Assembly (NCBI GenBank): GCA_903939845.1
Contig: CAJAIJ010000029.1
Span: 1-62,505 of the forward strand
Length of the DNA: 62,505 bases
Reading direction: 5' to 3'
From: an uncultured Solirubrobacterales bacterium
GTDB taxonomy: Bacteria > Actinomycetota > Thermoleophilia > Solirubrobacterales > 70-9
The translations under genes and the position numbers were made by a program. This document shows, piece by piece, positions 16,974 to 25,325 of the stretch. Below the pieces are notes generated by a model. That model was not told the DNA's origin. It was given only the letters and a program-made list of their open reading frames with translations, and did no database searches. Each line of letters opens with the position of its first letter. Positions within the stretch are counted from its first letter, which is position 1.

Positions 16974-17288
16974 ATGGCGACTCTATTTCCGATTCTTGCG
17001 CTAACCCGGGCAGACGTCGCGGGATACGTCAGCGCCCTCTTCACCGTCTACATCGTCCTGATCTTCATCAGAATTCTGATGTCGTGGATCCCGAGACTGC
17101 CCGACAATGCTGCCATTCAGGCAGTCGCGGCATTCACGCGTGACGTCACCGATCCGTACTTGAACATCTTCAGACGATTCATTCCGCCGATCGGAGGAGG
17201 GGGCATGGCCCTCGACCTCAGTCCGGTGCTCGGGGTCATCCTGCTTCTGGTGCTGCAGGGCGTAGTCGTGGGAATCATCAACGGTTGA
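16974..17288 (+). CDS. yggT: YggT family membrane protein
   Basis: A 104-aa protein with two hydrophobic segments (about residues 14-38 and 78-102) around a soluble part containing SWIPRLP and TDPYLNIFRRFIPP, the YggT/YlmG signature. The family is linked to envelope and division functions but its activity is unsettled. It follows proC by 5 nt and its stop overlaps the lspA TTG start. Confidence 0.88.
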   Translation: MATLFPILALTRADVAGYVSALFTVYIVLIFIRILMSWIPRLPDNAAIQAVAAFTRDVTDPYLNIFRRFIPPIGGGGMALDLSPVLGVILLLVLQGVVVGIING

Positions 17289-17758
17289 GGTCCAGGGCGG
17301 ACCTGATCAGACTCGGCCTGATTGCCGGGATCGTTTTCGTCCTGGATCAGGCGACCAAGGCCGCGATCGAAGGTTCGCTGGTGACGGGCGAGGTGATCGA
17401 CCTCGCTGGGCCCATGTCACTGACCCTCTCCTACAACGATGGAGTCGCCTTCGGATTCGCTGGCGGCACGGGGCTCCCCGTCGTCATCTTCAGCCTCATC
17501 GCCCTCGTCCTGCTCGGCGTATTCATTGCCGGAGCTCCTTCGGGGTGGCTCACGGCCGTTGCGGGCGGCTTGATCCTGGGTGGGGCGATGGGGAATCTCG
17601 TCGATCGACTCCTCGCGGGCCGGGTCACAGACTTCATCTCCTTCCCGTTCTGGCCAACATTCAACATTGCCGACGTCGGGATCACGGTTGGAGTGGTCCT
17701 TCTCGTCCTGTCGGTCCTCAGAGGCGACAGGGGATCCGGTGATGAACCAACCTCCTGA
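17285..17758 (+). CDS. lspA: Lipoprotein signal peptidase (SPase II)
   Basis: A 157-aa polytopic aspartyl protease that removes signal peptides from prolipoproteins after lipidation. It has VLDQATKAAIE near the N-terminus, the NDGVAFG motif, and the two catalytic Asp in GGAMGNLVDRL and FNIADVGITVG. The start is TTG overlapping the yggT stop. The stop lies inside the start of the next gene, an lspA-rluD arrangement seen in many bacteria. Confidence 0.94.
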   Translation: MRSRADLIRLGLIAGIVFVLDQATKAAIEGSLVTGEVIDLAGPMSLTLSYNDGVAFGFAGGTGLPVVIFSLIALVLLGVFIAGAPSGWLTAVAGGLILGGAMGNLVDRLLAGRVTDFISFPFWPTFNIADVGITVGVVLLVLSVLRGDRGSGDEPTS

Positions 17759-18431
17759 GCAGTCGTTCGAGATCGTTCTGGAGGACGAGCACCTCATGGT
17801 GGTCGACAAGGCAGCCGGCCTCGTCGTCCATCCGGCTCCTTCTCACCGAGAGCCGACGCTCGCCGAACTGCTTGCCGACCGCATAACGGGTGGAGACGAA
17901 GAAGAGCGGGCCGGGATCGTCCATCGGCTCGATCGCGGAACCAGCGGTCTCATGGTGGTCGCCAGGACGGAGGCCGCACACTCCGCCCTTCAACAACTGA
18001 TCAGGGAAAGACAGGTCGAGCGGATCTATATCGGCCTGTGCCAGGGGTCCCCGAGGTCGCGGACCGGGACGATCGACGCACCGATCGGAAGGGCACCAGG
18101 CGCACGGCACAGGATGGCAGTCAACGGGGCCGGGGCGAGGTCGGCGGTCACTCACTTCGAGGTCGTCGAGGGACTCGGCCCCGTCACACTCCTTCGCCTC
18201 AAGCTCGAAACCGGGAGAACGCACCAGATTCGGGCCCACCTCAAGGCGATCGGAAATCCACTCGTCGGCGACGAGGTCTACGGGGGAAGGATGCTCTTCG
18301 ATCTGACCCGACCCTTTCTCCACTCGACCAGGCTGGCATTCCGTCATCCAGTGACGGGTGAGGATGTCGTGGTCGAGTCGGATCTCCCGCAGGACCTCGA
18401 GAGTGCACTCAGGTCCGCTCGGGCCACCTGA
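17742..18431 (+). CDS. RluA/RluD family rRNA pseudouridine synthase
   Basis: A 229-aa pseudouridine synthase with the catalytic Asp motif HRLDRGTSGLMVVA, LVVDKAAGLVVHPAP at the N-terminus and LKLETGRTHQIRAHLKAIGNPLVGD near the C-terminus. It lacks the N-terminal S4 domain present in full-length RluD (about 300 aa), so it is a catalytic-domain-only form. The ATG overlaps the end of lspA by 17 bases. The target uridines cannot be read from sequence. Confidence 0.87.
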   Translation: MNQPPEQSFEIVLEDEHLMVVDKAAGLVVHPAPSHREPTLAELLADRITGGDEEERAGIVHRLDRGTSGLMVVARTEAAHSALQQLIRERQVERIYIGLCQGSPRSRTGTIDAPIGRAPGARHRMAVNGAGARSAVTHFEVVEGLGPVTLLRLKLETGRTHQIRAHLKAIGNPLVGDEVYGGRMLFDLTRPFLHSTRLAFRHPVTGEDVVVESDLPQDLESALRSARAT

Positions 18432-18446
18432 TCGGATCGATCCCTC

Positions 18447-18514
18447 TATCATCGGCAGGTCCGGAAATCGACCCCTCCGGAGAAAGCTTGTCGGCTCCTG
18501 CCCCCGATCGGGGG
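18447..18514 (+). promoter_or_regulatory. rpsB promoter/leader with palindromic hairpin
   Basis: A TATCAT -10 candidate (18447-18452) begins a leader of about 110 nt. CCCCCGATCGGGGG (18501-18514) is a perfect 14-nt palindrome followed by TTT, which may end the upstream transcript or regulate rpsB. AAGGAG (18560-18565) lies 4 nt before the rpsB ATG. The roles are inferred from position. Confidence 0.4.
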
Positions 18515-18569
18515 TTTCCGGCATCGCACCGGGGGTTATCAAGCACCAGGAAACTCGACAAGGAGACGC

Positions 18570-19661
18570 ATGACCCAGATCGGAGTCAAGGAACTCCTGG
18601 AGGCCGGAGTCCATTTCGGCCACCAGACCAGCAGGTGGGATCCAAGCATGCGCCGGTTCATCGCCGGCGAGATCGACGGGATCCACATCATCGATCTCCT
18701 TCAGACGGAGGAGACCCTCGAGGCCGCAAGGAAGTTCGTGGCCGAGCTTTCGGCCGGCGGAGGGAAGGTTCTCTTCGTCGGAACCAAGAAGCAGGCGGCA
18801 GGGCCGATCGAGGAGTGGGCCGAGAAATCGGCCATGCCTTACGTCAGCCGCCGCTGGCTGCCCGGGCTTCTGACCAATTTCAACGTCGCTTCCGCGCGGA
18901 TCAAGCGGCTTCATGAGCTGACCGAGATGACTGAGACAGGCCAGCTGGACCTGCTTCCGACCAAGGAACGCATGAACATGCAGGCCGAACTGGCGAAGCT
19001 CGAGTTTGCTCTCGGGGGAGTCCGTGAGATGAAGCGGGTCCCCAATGCCGTCTTCATCGTCGACCTGAAGTCGGAGGAGATCGCCCTCAAGGAGGCGACG
19101 CGCCTCAGACTCCCTGTTATTGCCCTCGTCGACTCGAACTGCGACCCGAGTGGCATCACATTCCCGATTCCGGGCAACGATGATGCGATCAGGTCCTGCG
19201 AGCTCGTCGTCTCGACCATTGGTGAGGCTGCCTCCGAAGGCGCCTCTGCCTGGGCGGTGGTCGAGGAGCAGCGTCGCCTCGAGGAAGAGGCGAGGCGCAA
19301 GAAGGAGGAGGAGGAAAGGGTTCGACGGGAGGAAGAGGAACGAGCTCGTCGCGAGGCCATCGAGGCCGAGCAGGAGGCCGAAAAGGCGGCCCGCCAGGCC
19401 GAAGAGGCGGCCGCTCCACCTGCGGAAGTCCAGTCAAGCCAGGTACCCAAGGTGCCGGCGATCCCGGACCACCCCCAGGCCGTCGTGCCCGACCACCCCC
19501 AGGCCGTCGTGCCTGACCACCCCCAGGCAATTGCCCCTGAAACGGAGGCCCCTGAGCCCGAAGCTCCGGGGACCGGGGAGCCGACGCCGGGTGAAGGTGA
19601 AGGCAGCGAAGAGACGACCGAGACCGGCGATACCGGTGATTCGACGAAGGAAGGTGTTTGA
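18570..19661 (+). CDS. rpsB: 30S ribosomal protein S2 with long C-terminal extension
   Basis: A 363-aa S2 that binds the head-body junction of the small subunit. Residues 1-230 are a normal S2 (LLEAGVHFGHQTSRW, LFVGTKKQA, RWLPGLLTNF, PVIALVDSNCDPSGI). Residues 231-281 form a highly charged Arg/Glu segment, probably a long helix. Residues 299-322 are three copies of an octapeptide, PDHPQAVV, and the tail is acidic and Pro/Thr-rich. S2 is usually 230-300 aa. A strong AAGGAG Shine-Dalgarno marks the ATG. tsf follows directly. Confidence 0.96.
   Translation: MTQIGVKELLEAGVHFGHQTSRWDPSMRRFIAGEIDGIHIIDLLQTEETLEAARKFVAELSAGGGKVLFVGTKKQAAGPIEEWAEKSAMPYVSRRWLPGLLTNFNVASARIKRLHELTEMTETGQLDLLPTKERMNMQAELAKLEFALGGVREMKRVPNAVFIVDLKSEEIALKEATRLRLPVIALVDSNCDPSGITFPIPGNDDAIRSCELVVSTIGEAASEGASAWAVVEEQRRLEEEARRKKEEEERVRREEEERARREAIEAEQEAEKAARQAEEAAAPPAEVQSSQVPKVPAIPDHPQAVVPDHPQAVVPDHPQAIAPETEAPEPEAPGTGEPTPGEGEGSEETTETGDTGDSTKEGV
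19467..19538 (+). repeat. Three tandem 24-bp repeats within rpsB
   Basis: Unit 1 (19467-19490) and unit 2 (19491-19514) differ by one base. Unit 3 (19515-19538) diverges at its end. The unit begins GACCACCCCCAGGCCGTCGTG. The repeats are in frame and encode repeated DHPQAVVP. Near-identity suggests recent expansion by slippage. Confidence 0.95.
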
Positions 19662-19664
19662 CCG

Positions 19665-20273
19665 ATGAGCGCAGACGTGAAGGCCGCAGACGTGAAGGCT
19701 CTCCGAGAGCGGACCGGCGCCGGAATGATGGACAGCAAGGCCGCGCTGATAGAGGCCGACGGTGATGTCGACCGGGCCGTCGAACTGCTCAGGGTGAAGG
19801 GCCAGGCCTCTGCCGCCAAGAGGGCCGATCGCGGCACCTCAGAGGGCGTAGTTGCCTCATACATCCACACCAACAAGAAGGTCGGTGTACTCGTCGAGGT
19901 TCAGTGCGAGACCGATTTCGTGGCCCGCAACGAAGACTTCTCCGAGTTTGCCTACGAAGTTGCCATGCACATAGCGGCTGCTTCTCCGCTCTACGTCTCC
20001 GATGCCGAGATCCCTGAGGATCAGGTCGAGGCCGAGCGCCGGGTCTTCGAGGAGAAGGCCAAGGAAGAGGGCAAGCCCGAGGATGTGGTCGGGAAGATCG
20101 TTGACGGACAGGTCGCCAAATGGAAGAAGGAGATAGTCCTCCTCGACCAGGAGCACGTCAACGCCGACAAGCACGGCTCCCAGACCATTGAACAGATGCG
20201 AGAGGCCATCGCGGCCAAGGTCGGTGAAAACGTCGTGATTGCACGATTCGCCTGCTTCCGCATCGGGGAATAG
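19665..20273 (+). CDS. tsf: Elongation factor Ts, short form
   Basis: A 202-aa nucleotide-exchange factor for EF-Tu. It has the UBA-like N-terminus VKALRERTGAGMMDSKAAL and the EF-Tu-contacting QCETDFVARNEDF. It is about 200 aa, like the Thermus type, rather than the 280-aa E. coli type, so one dimerisation subdomain is absent. It follows rpsB by 3 nt, the near-universal rpsB-tsf pair. Confidence 0.96.
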   Translation: MSADVKAADVKALRERTGAGMMDSKAALIEADGDVDRAVELLRVKGQASAAKRADRGTSEGVVASYIHTNKKVGVLVEVQCETDFVARNEDFSEFAYEVAMHIAAASPLYVSDAEIPEDQVEAERRVFEEKAKEEGKPEDVVGKIVDGQVAKWKKEIVLLDQEHVNADKHGSQTIEQMREAIAAKVGENVVIARFACFRIGE

Positions 20274-20291
20274 GGGCGGCCGGGGGCGACC

Positions 20292-21044
20292 GTGTCGGAA
20301 CCGCGGTTCAAAAGGATCCTTCTGAAACTCTCCGGGGAGGCCCTCATGGGATCCCGGGATTTCGGAACCGACCCGGAAGAAGTCGGCCGGATCGCCTCCC
20401 AGGTTTCGGACCTCGTAGACAGGGGGGTCGAGGTCGCAGTAGTTGTAGGCGGAGGGAACATCTACCGCGGGATCGATGGTGCGGCCCGGGGTATGGACAG
20501 GGCTACTGGCGACTACATGGGGATGATGGCCACTCTTCTCAACGCCCTCACCCTTCAGGATGCGCTCGAGAGCAGGGACCGATACACGAGGGTGCTCTCG
20601 GCCATCGATGTCAGGGAGGTCGCCGAGCCATATATCCGGCGTAGGGCGATGCGGCACCTCGAAAAGGGAAGAATCGTCATCTTCGCCGCCGGTACCGGGA
20701 ACCCGTTTTTCACGACCGATACGGCAGCGGCTCTTCGGGCTCTCGAGATCCACGCGGACGCGATCCTGATGGCCAAGAACGGTGTCGAAGGCGTGTTCGA
20801 TTCCGATCCTGTCGAGAACCCCGACGCCACCTTCATCCCGGAGTTGACCCACCTCGAAGCGATCGAGCGTGGACTCCGTGTCATGGACTCCACTGCCCTG
20901 AGCCTCTGTATGGATCACGACGTCCCGATTCATGTCTTCAACATGGCCGAGGAGGGCAATATGGGTAGGATCGTCTCGGGTGAGAGAGTAGGGACGATCG
21001 TCTCCTCGGGAAGCCCGGAAAGCCGCTCTGGTAGCCACGAATGA
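20292..21044 (+). CDS. pyrH: UMP kinase
   Basis: A 250-aa amino-acid-kinase-fold enzyme phosphorylating UMP to UDP for RNA and cell wall precursors. It has [53 protein letters not shown] and [13 protein letters not shown]. The GTG start lies 18 nt after tsf with a G-rich Shine-Dalgarno. The stop overlaps frr as ATGA. Confidence 0.96.
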   Translation: MSEPRFKRILLKLSGEALMGSRDFGTDPEEVGRIASQVSDLVDRGVEVAVVVGGGNIYRGIDGAARGMDRATGDYMGMMATLLNALTLQDALESRDRYTRVLSAIDVREVAEPYIRRRAMRHLEKGRIVIFAAGTGNPFFTTDTAAALRALEIHADAILMAKNGVEGVFDSDPVENPDATFIPELTHLEAIERGLRVMDSTALSLCMDHDVPIHVFNMAEEGNMGRIVSGERVGTIVSSGSPESRSGSHE

Positions 21045-21598
21045 TCGACGACCTGCTCAAAGACGCCGAAGAGAGGATGGCCAAGTCGGTCGAGGCCGTC
21101 CGTGGAGAGTTCTCGTCTGTCCGGACCGGGAGGGCAACCCCGCACCTCCTGGATCGGATCACGGTCGATTACTACGACACCAGCACCCCTCTCGACCAGC
21201 TCGCCAATGTCTCCGCGACCGAGGCGCGACTCCTCGTCGTCACCCCTTACGACAAGACCGCGATCCCTGCGATCGAGAAGGCGATCCTCGAGTCCGACAT
21301 CGGACTGACGCCCAATAACGACGGCAATCTGATCAGGCTCGGCATTCCCGAGATGACCGAAGAGAGGCGGAAGGATTTGGTCAAGGTCCTCCACGGCATT
21401 GCCGAGGAAGGCCGGATTGCGGTTCGCAACGTCCGCAGGGACGTGATGTCGGACCTCCGGGAGCTGAAGAAGGAAGGCGAGGCCGGAGCCGACGACGAGC
21501 ATCGCGCCGAAGAGGCCCTCCAGTCCCTTACCGACAAGGCGGTCGGCGAGATCGACTCCCTGCTGAAAGGCAAGGAAGAGGAAATCCTCGAAGTTTGA
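21041..21598 (+). CDS. frr: Ribosome recycling factor
   Basis: A 185-aa two-domain protein that, with EF-G, splits post-termination ribosomes. It has [20 protein letters not shown], the [15 protein letters not shown] segment, and [28 protein letters not shown]. Normal length. The start overlaps pyrH by ATGA and the stop overlaps the uppS TTG start. Confidence 0.97.
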   Translation: MIDDLLKDAEERMAKSVEAVRGEFSSVRTGRATPHLLDRITVDYYDTSTPLDQLANVSATEARLLVVTPYDKTAIPAIEKAILESDIGLTPNNDGNLIRLGIPEMTEERRKDLVKVLHGIAEEGRIAVRNVRRDVMSDLRELKKEGEAGADDEHRAEEALQSLTDKAVGEIDSLLKGKEEEILEV

Positions 21599-22263
21599 GC
21601 GCCCCCCGCAGCGTCGCCATCATCACCGACGGGAACGGAAGGTGGGCGGCCGCCCGCGGTCTACCTGTCGAAGCCGGCCACGAGGCAGGGGCCGACAATG
21701 TCAAGGCTCGCCTCAGAGACGCCGTCGAGTTCGGGATCAGTGAGCTCACCGTCTTCTCTTTCTCGACCGAGAACTGGGGAAGGCCGGAAGCAGAAGTCAG
21801 GGCCCTCATGGAGATGTTCGATCGGCGGATACAGAAAGAGACCCCGGAGCTCGACGCAGAGGGCGTCCGGATGCGCTTCATCGGGCGCCGGCAGGGTGTG
21901 GAGGCATCGCTGATCGAGCGGATGGCCTGGGCCCAGGAAAAGACGGCCGACAATGACCGGATCGATCTGTTCATAGCTTTCAATTACGGAGGAAGGGCCG
22001 AGATTCTCGATGCGGCAAAGACCTTCGCCGGCGACACCGAGGAGGAATTCCGGCGGCACCTCTACGCTCCCGAGATGTCCGACCCTGACCTGGTCATAAG
22101 GACGAGCGGGGAGCAGAGGATGTCCAACTACCTGCTCTGGCAGACCGCTTACTCAGAGCTGGTATTCAGGGACGAGCTCTGGCCCGACTTCGATCGAGAC
22201 GCCTTTGCGGAGTCACTCGAGGAGTTCGCCGGTCGAAAGCGTCGTTTCGGCGGGAGGCAGTGA
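21595..22263 (+). CDS. uppS: Undecaprenyl diphosphate synthase (cis-prenyltransferase)
   Basis: A 222-aa cis-prenyltransferase extending FPP with IPP to the C55 lipid carrier for peptidoglycan. The substrate-binding motif is IITDGNGRWAAARG (Thr replaces the usual Met before DGN), followed by FSFSTENW and DLVIRTSGEQRMSNYLLWQ. The TTG start overlaps the frr stop. Product chain length cannot be set from sequence; some actinobacterial homologues make C50. Confidence 0.92.
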   Translation: MSAPRSVAIITDGNGRWAAARGLPVEAGHEAGADNVKARLRDAVEFGISELTVFSFSTENWGRPEAEVRALMEMFDRRIQKETPELDAEGVRMRFIGRRQGVEASLIERMAWAQEKTADNDRIDLFIAFNYGGRAEILDAAKTFAGDTEEEFRRHLYAPEMSDPDLVIRTSGEQRMSNYLLWQTAYSELVFRDELWPDFDRDAFAESLEEFAGRKRRFGGRQ

Positions 22264-22264
22264 A

Positions 22265-23059
22265 GTGAGGGGCGAGACCGGACGAAGGGTTCTTCACGCA
22301 ATCCCCCTGATCATCGCCGCGATCGCGATCATCGTTCTCGGCGGTCCCTGGTTTGCCGCCGCCCTCTTCGTCCTCGGGTGCCTCGGGCTGAAGGAGTTCT
22401 CCGATATGGCAGGCGCCTTCAGGCCGATGTTTCCCGCGATGTGTCTCGGCCTGCTCGGGATCGTCCTGGCCGCCTATCTGGGTGACACCTCGACGATCCT
22501 GATGATGATGGCGGTCCCGTTCTTGATCTTCTTCGTCGTAGGAGTTATTCGGAAAGAACGTTCGGGAGTCACGGAATCGATCGCCTTTTCGCTCCTCGGT
22601 CTGTTCTGGCTGGCGATACCTCTGGCACACGCGATTCTCCTGAGGGATCTGCCCGAGCACGGGGCAGGACTCCTGGTGGATGTCCTGATCGGGACCTTTG
22701 CCGCCGATACGGCGGCCTATCTGATCGGGAGGATGTTCGGGTCCCGAAAGCTCGCCCCCAGGCTCTCTCCGAACAAGACGGTTGAGGGACTCGTCGGTGG
22801 CGTCCTAGTAGGGATCCTTGCGGTCTGGGCCGCCGGCCTCTATCAGGACTGGCTCTCGGGCTTCGATGCACTGATCCTCGGCGCCGCCGTGGCACTCGTG
22901 GCGCCGGTCGGAGACCTCTTCGAATCGATGATCAAGAGGGATCTCGGAACCAAGGACACCAGTTCGGTCTTTGGTGCCCACGGCGGGGTTCTGGACCGAC
23001 TCGACGCGGTTCTTTTCACTGTTGTGGTCGGTTATTACGTGGCTCTGGCTCTGGTTTGA
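22265..23059 (+). CDS. cdsA: Phosphatidate cytidylyltransferase (CDP-DAG synthase)
   Basis: A 264-aa polytopic enzyme making CDP-diacylglycerol from phosphatidate and CTP. The C-terminal signature SMIKRDLGTKDTSSVFGAHGG, then LDRLD, is complete. About seven hydrophobic segments are visible. The GTG at 22265, one base after the uppS stop, gives a normal length; the longer in-frame extension inside uppS is not protein-like. Confidence 0.94.
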   Translation: MRGETGRRVLHAIPLIIAAIAIIVLGGPWFAAALFVLGCLGLKEFSDMAGAFRPMFPAMCLGLLGIVLAAYLGDTSTILMMMAVPFLIFFVVGVIRKERSGVTESIAFSLLGLFWLAIPLAHAILLRDLPEHGAGLLVDVLIGTFAADTAAYLIGRMFGSRKLAPRLSPNKTVEGLVGGVLVGILAVWAAGLYQDWLSGFDALILGAAVALVAPVGDLFESMIKRDLGTKDTSSVFGAHGGVLDRLDAVLFTVVVGYYVALALV

Positions 23060-23093
23060 GGTGAACCCCTGGTTGCCGGAGTCACCGATGTCC

Positions 23094-23099
23094 GATAAT
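23094..23099 (+). promoter_or_regulatory. -10 element in front of dxr
   Basis: GATAAT ends 8 nt before the dxr ATG, with TTGCCG at 23073-23078 as a possible -35 (15-nt spacing). Little or no leader would result. It lies in the 48-nt gap after cdsA. Confidence 0.5.
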
Positions 23100-23107
23100 C
23101 CCGGAAG

Positions 23108-24253
23108 ATGAAACGCGTCCTCATTCTCGGCTCGACCGGATCGATCGGCAGACAGGCCGTCGAGATCGTCACCTCGAGCGACCAGCTCGTTCTCGCCGGG
23201 CTCTCCGTGCACACCTCCTGGAGAGATGCAGTCGTTCAGGCCGAGTCGCTCGGTAGTCCACCGGTTGCGGTCACGGATCCCGGTGCCGGGGAAGAAGCCG
23301 CATCAGGGTGGGACGGAACTCTCTTCACAGGTCCGACGGCAGCGATGGACCTCATCGCCGCAACAGAGCCCGACGTCGTGCTCAATGGCATCGTCGGGGC
23401 GGCCGGACTGGAGCCCTCGGTCGTCGCCCTCGGCGCAGGGATCGATCTCGCCCTGGCAAACAAGGAGAGCCTGGTCATCGGGGGGGAGCTTCTGGTTGCG
23501 CTCGCGGAGGCGACCGGAGCCTCGATCCTCCCGGTCGATTCGGAGCATTCGGCAATCGCCCAGCTGATGGGAGGCGAGGACCGAGCTGCGATCGAGAGAA
23601 TCGTCCTGACAGCTTCCGGGGGGCCGTTCCGAGAGCGGATGGATCTGTCGGAGGTAACCGTCGAGGAGGCCCTCGATCATCCGACCTGGAAGATGGGCGG
23701 CCGGATCACGATCGATTCCGCCACCCTCATGAACAAGGGTCTGGAGATGATCGAGGCCCACCACCTCTTCGACGTCTCCTACGACAGGATCGAGGTGGTG
23801 GTCCACCCTCAATCGATCGTCCACTCCCTGATCGACCTGGTCGACGGAGCCAGCCTGGCCCACCTCGGACACCCGGACATGAGGGTCCCTATCGCCTGGG
23901 CCCTCTCCCATCCCGACCGGACCCGGCTCCCGGTGCGAAGGCTCGATCTCACCGAGGTCGGAACACTCGACTTCGAACGCCCCGATATTGAACGCTTCCC
24001 CTGCCTCGAGCTGGCGCGTGCAGCCGGTGAGAAGGGAGGAATCTCGCCCTGTGTAATGAATGCGGCCGATGAATGCGCGGTCGAGGGCTTCCTGAAGGGC
24101 AGCATTTCCTTCGACCGCATACCCGAGATCGTCGAGCGGGTACTCGATGATGTGGGGGAGGGTCCGGCCAGGAGCTTCGACGAGCTTCTGGCGGTCGACG
24201 AGGCTTCCAGGGAGCGGGCGTTCGAGCTCATCGGTGGAGGAGTGCCCGAGTGA
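23108..24253 (+). CDS. dxr: 1-deoxy-D-xylulose 5-phosphate reductoisomerase
   Basis: A 381-aa NADPH-dependent enzyme converting DXP to MEP in the non-mevalonate isoprenoid pathway, the fosmidomycin target. It shows LGSTGSIGRQAVEIV, LANKESLVIGGELL, VDSEHSAIAQ and LMNKGLEMIEAHHLF. Its product feeds IspG (28239) and UppS in this window. The stop overlaps the next start as GTGA. Confidence 0.96.
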   Translation: MKRVLILGSTGSIGRQAVEIVTSSDQLVLAGLSVHTSWRDAVVQAESLGSPPVAVTDPGAGEEAASGWDGTLFTGPTAAMDLIAATEPDVVLNGIVGAAGLEPSVVALGAGIDLALANKESLVIGGELLVALAEATGASILPVDSEHSAIAQLMGGEDRAAIERIVLTASGGPFRERMDLSEVTVEEALDHPTWKMGGRITIDSATLMNKGLEMIEAHHLFDVSYDRIEVVVHPQSIVHSLIDLVDGASLAHLGHPDMRVPIAWALSHPDRTRLPVRRLDLTEVGTLDFERPDIERFPCLELARAAGEKGGISPCVMNAADECAVEGFLKGSISFDRIPEIVERVLDDVGEGPARSFDELLAVDEASRERAFELIGGGVPE

Positions 24254-25317
24254 GCTTCGTCCTCGCCTTCCTCGCCTTTTGCGCTCTGATCGTCCTTCAC
24301 GAGCTCGGCCACTTCGTGGCCGCAAAGGCCGTGGGGATGAGGGTCGAGAAATTCTTCCTCTTCTTTCCGCCGAAGTTGGTCTCCGTGAAACGGGGTGAGA
24401 CCGAGTACGGCATCGGAGCCATTCCCCTCGGGGGCTTCGTCCGGATAACCGGAATGAATCCGGACGAGGAGATCCCTCCCGAGGTCGCCGACCGGGCCTA
24501 CTACCGGCAGCCGGTCTGGAAACGAATCGTGGTGATCGGGGCCGGGCCTGCCGTCAACATCGCAATCGCTTTCATCATCCTGTTCTTCCTGGCCTTCGGT
24601 ATTCAGGAAACCTCCGACCGGGTTGCCGCAGTCCAGCCCGACACCCCTGCCGCGGGAGTGCTGCAGCCCGGGGACCGGATCGTTGCCGTCGACGGAAAGA
24701 GAGGCGACGAGTCGGTCCTGGCCGAGCAGATCTCGACCCACGTGTGCGCTGGCCGTCAGGTCGATGGCTGCCGGGCGGAGACTCCGGCCACGATCGAGGT
24801 CGTTCGAAACGGGCAGGTCGAGGAGCTGTCCATCAATCCCGTCTATGACGCCGCAACCGGAAGATCCCGAGTCGGGTTCGCCTTCGATACGGAAGCGCTC
24901 GATCCGGGACCGGTTCAGGCAGCCGGTGTCGCGGTCGACTTCATGTGGCTGGTGACCAGCGAGACGGTTTCTGTCATTTCGAAGCTCTACAAGTCCGAAC
25001 AGCGCGAGGAGCTTTCAGGTGTGGCCGGGAGCTACGAGGTGACCCGTCAGGCGATCGACATCGGGCCGAGGCAGGCATTCACCCTGATTGCACTGATCAG
25101 CCTCTCGCTCGGAGTGATCAATCTCTTCCCCTTCCTGCCGCTCGATGGGGGGCACATCTTCTGGAGCCTCATCGAGAAGGCCCGGGGCAGGCCGGTTCCA
25201 TACGCCGTCATGGAAAGAGCCGGCCTGATCGGATTCGTGCTCATTCTCGGTCTATTCTTCATCGGGCTGACCAATGACATAGGACGGTTGACGGGAGAGG
25301 GCTTCAACCTCCGGTAA
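24250..25317 (+). CDS. RseP/Rip1-type site-2 protease
   Basis: A 355-aa intramembrane zinc metalloprotease. HELGHFVAAK supplies the zinc ligands and catalytic Glu, and FPFLPLDGGHIFW supplies the third ligand. A PDZ domain spans about residues 125-190 (QPDTPAAGVLQPGDRIVAVDG). The family cleaves anti-sigma factors and signal-peptide remnants. The cdsA-dxr-protease order is widely conserved. GTG start overlapping dxr. A candidate anti-sigma-like substrate is encoded at 35206-36261, but that link is inference. Confidence 0.92.
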   Translation: MSFVLAFLAFCALIVLHELGHFVAAKAVGMRVEKFFLFFPPKLVSVKRGETEYGIGAIPLGGFVRITGMNPDEEIPPEVADRAYYRQPVWKRIVVIGAGPAVNIAIAFIILFFLAFGIQETSDRVAAVQPDTPAAGVLQPGDRIVAVDGKRGDESVLAEQISTHVCAGRQVDGCRAETPATIEVVRNGQVEELSINPVYDAATGRSRVGFAFDTEALDPGPVQAAGVAVDFMWLVTSETVSVISKLYKSEQREELSGVAGSYEVTRQAIDIGPRQAFTLIALISLSLGVINLFPFLPLDGGHIFWSLIEKARGRPVPYAVMERAGLIGFVLILGLFFIGLTNDIGRLTGEGFNLR

Positions 25318-25325
25318 CCGAACGA

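Noticed and set aside
17718-18914. Long minus-strand reading frame opposite the pseudouridine synthase and rpsB start
   Set aside because: It is antisense to two conserved genes and covers the rpsB promoter region.
19467-19538. Tandem repeats as a possible CRISPR array
   Set aside because: Units are contiguous without spacers and in frame within rpsB.
19857-21038. Long minus-strand reading frame opposite tsf and pyrH
   Set aside because: The plus strand encodes unmistakable EF-Ts and UMP kinase. The minus frame has no recognisable motifs; it is a by-product of high GC.
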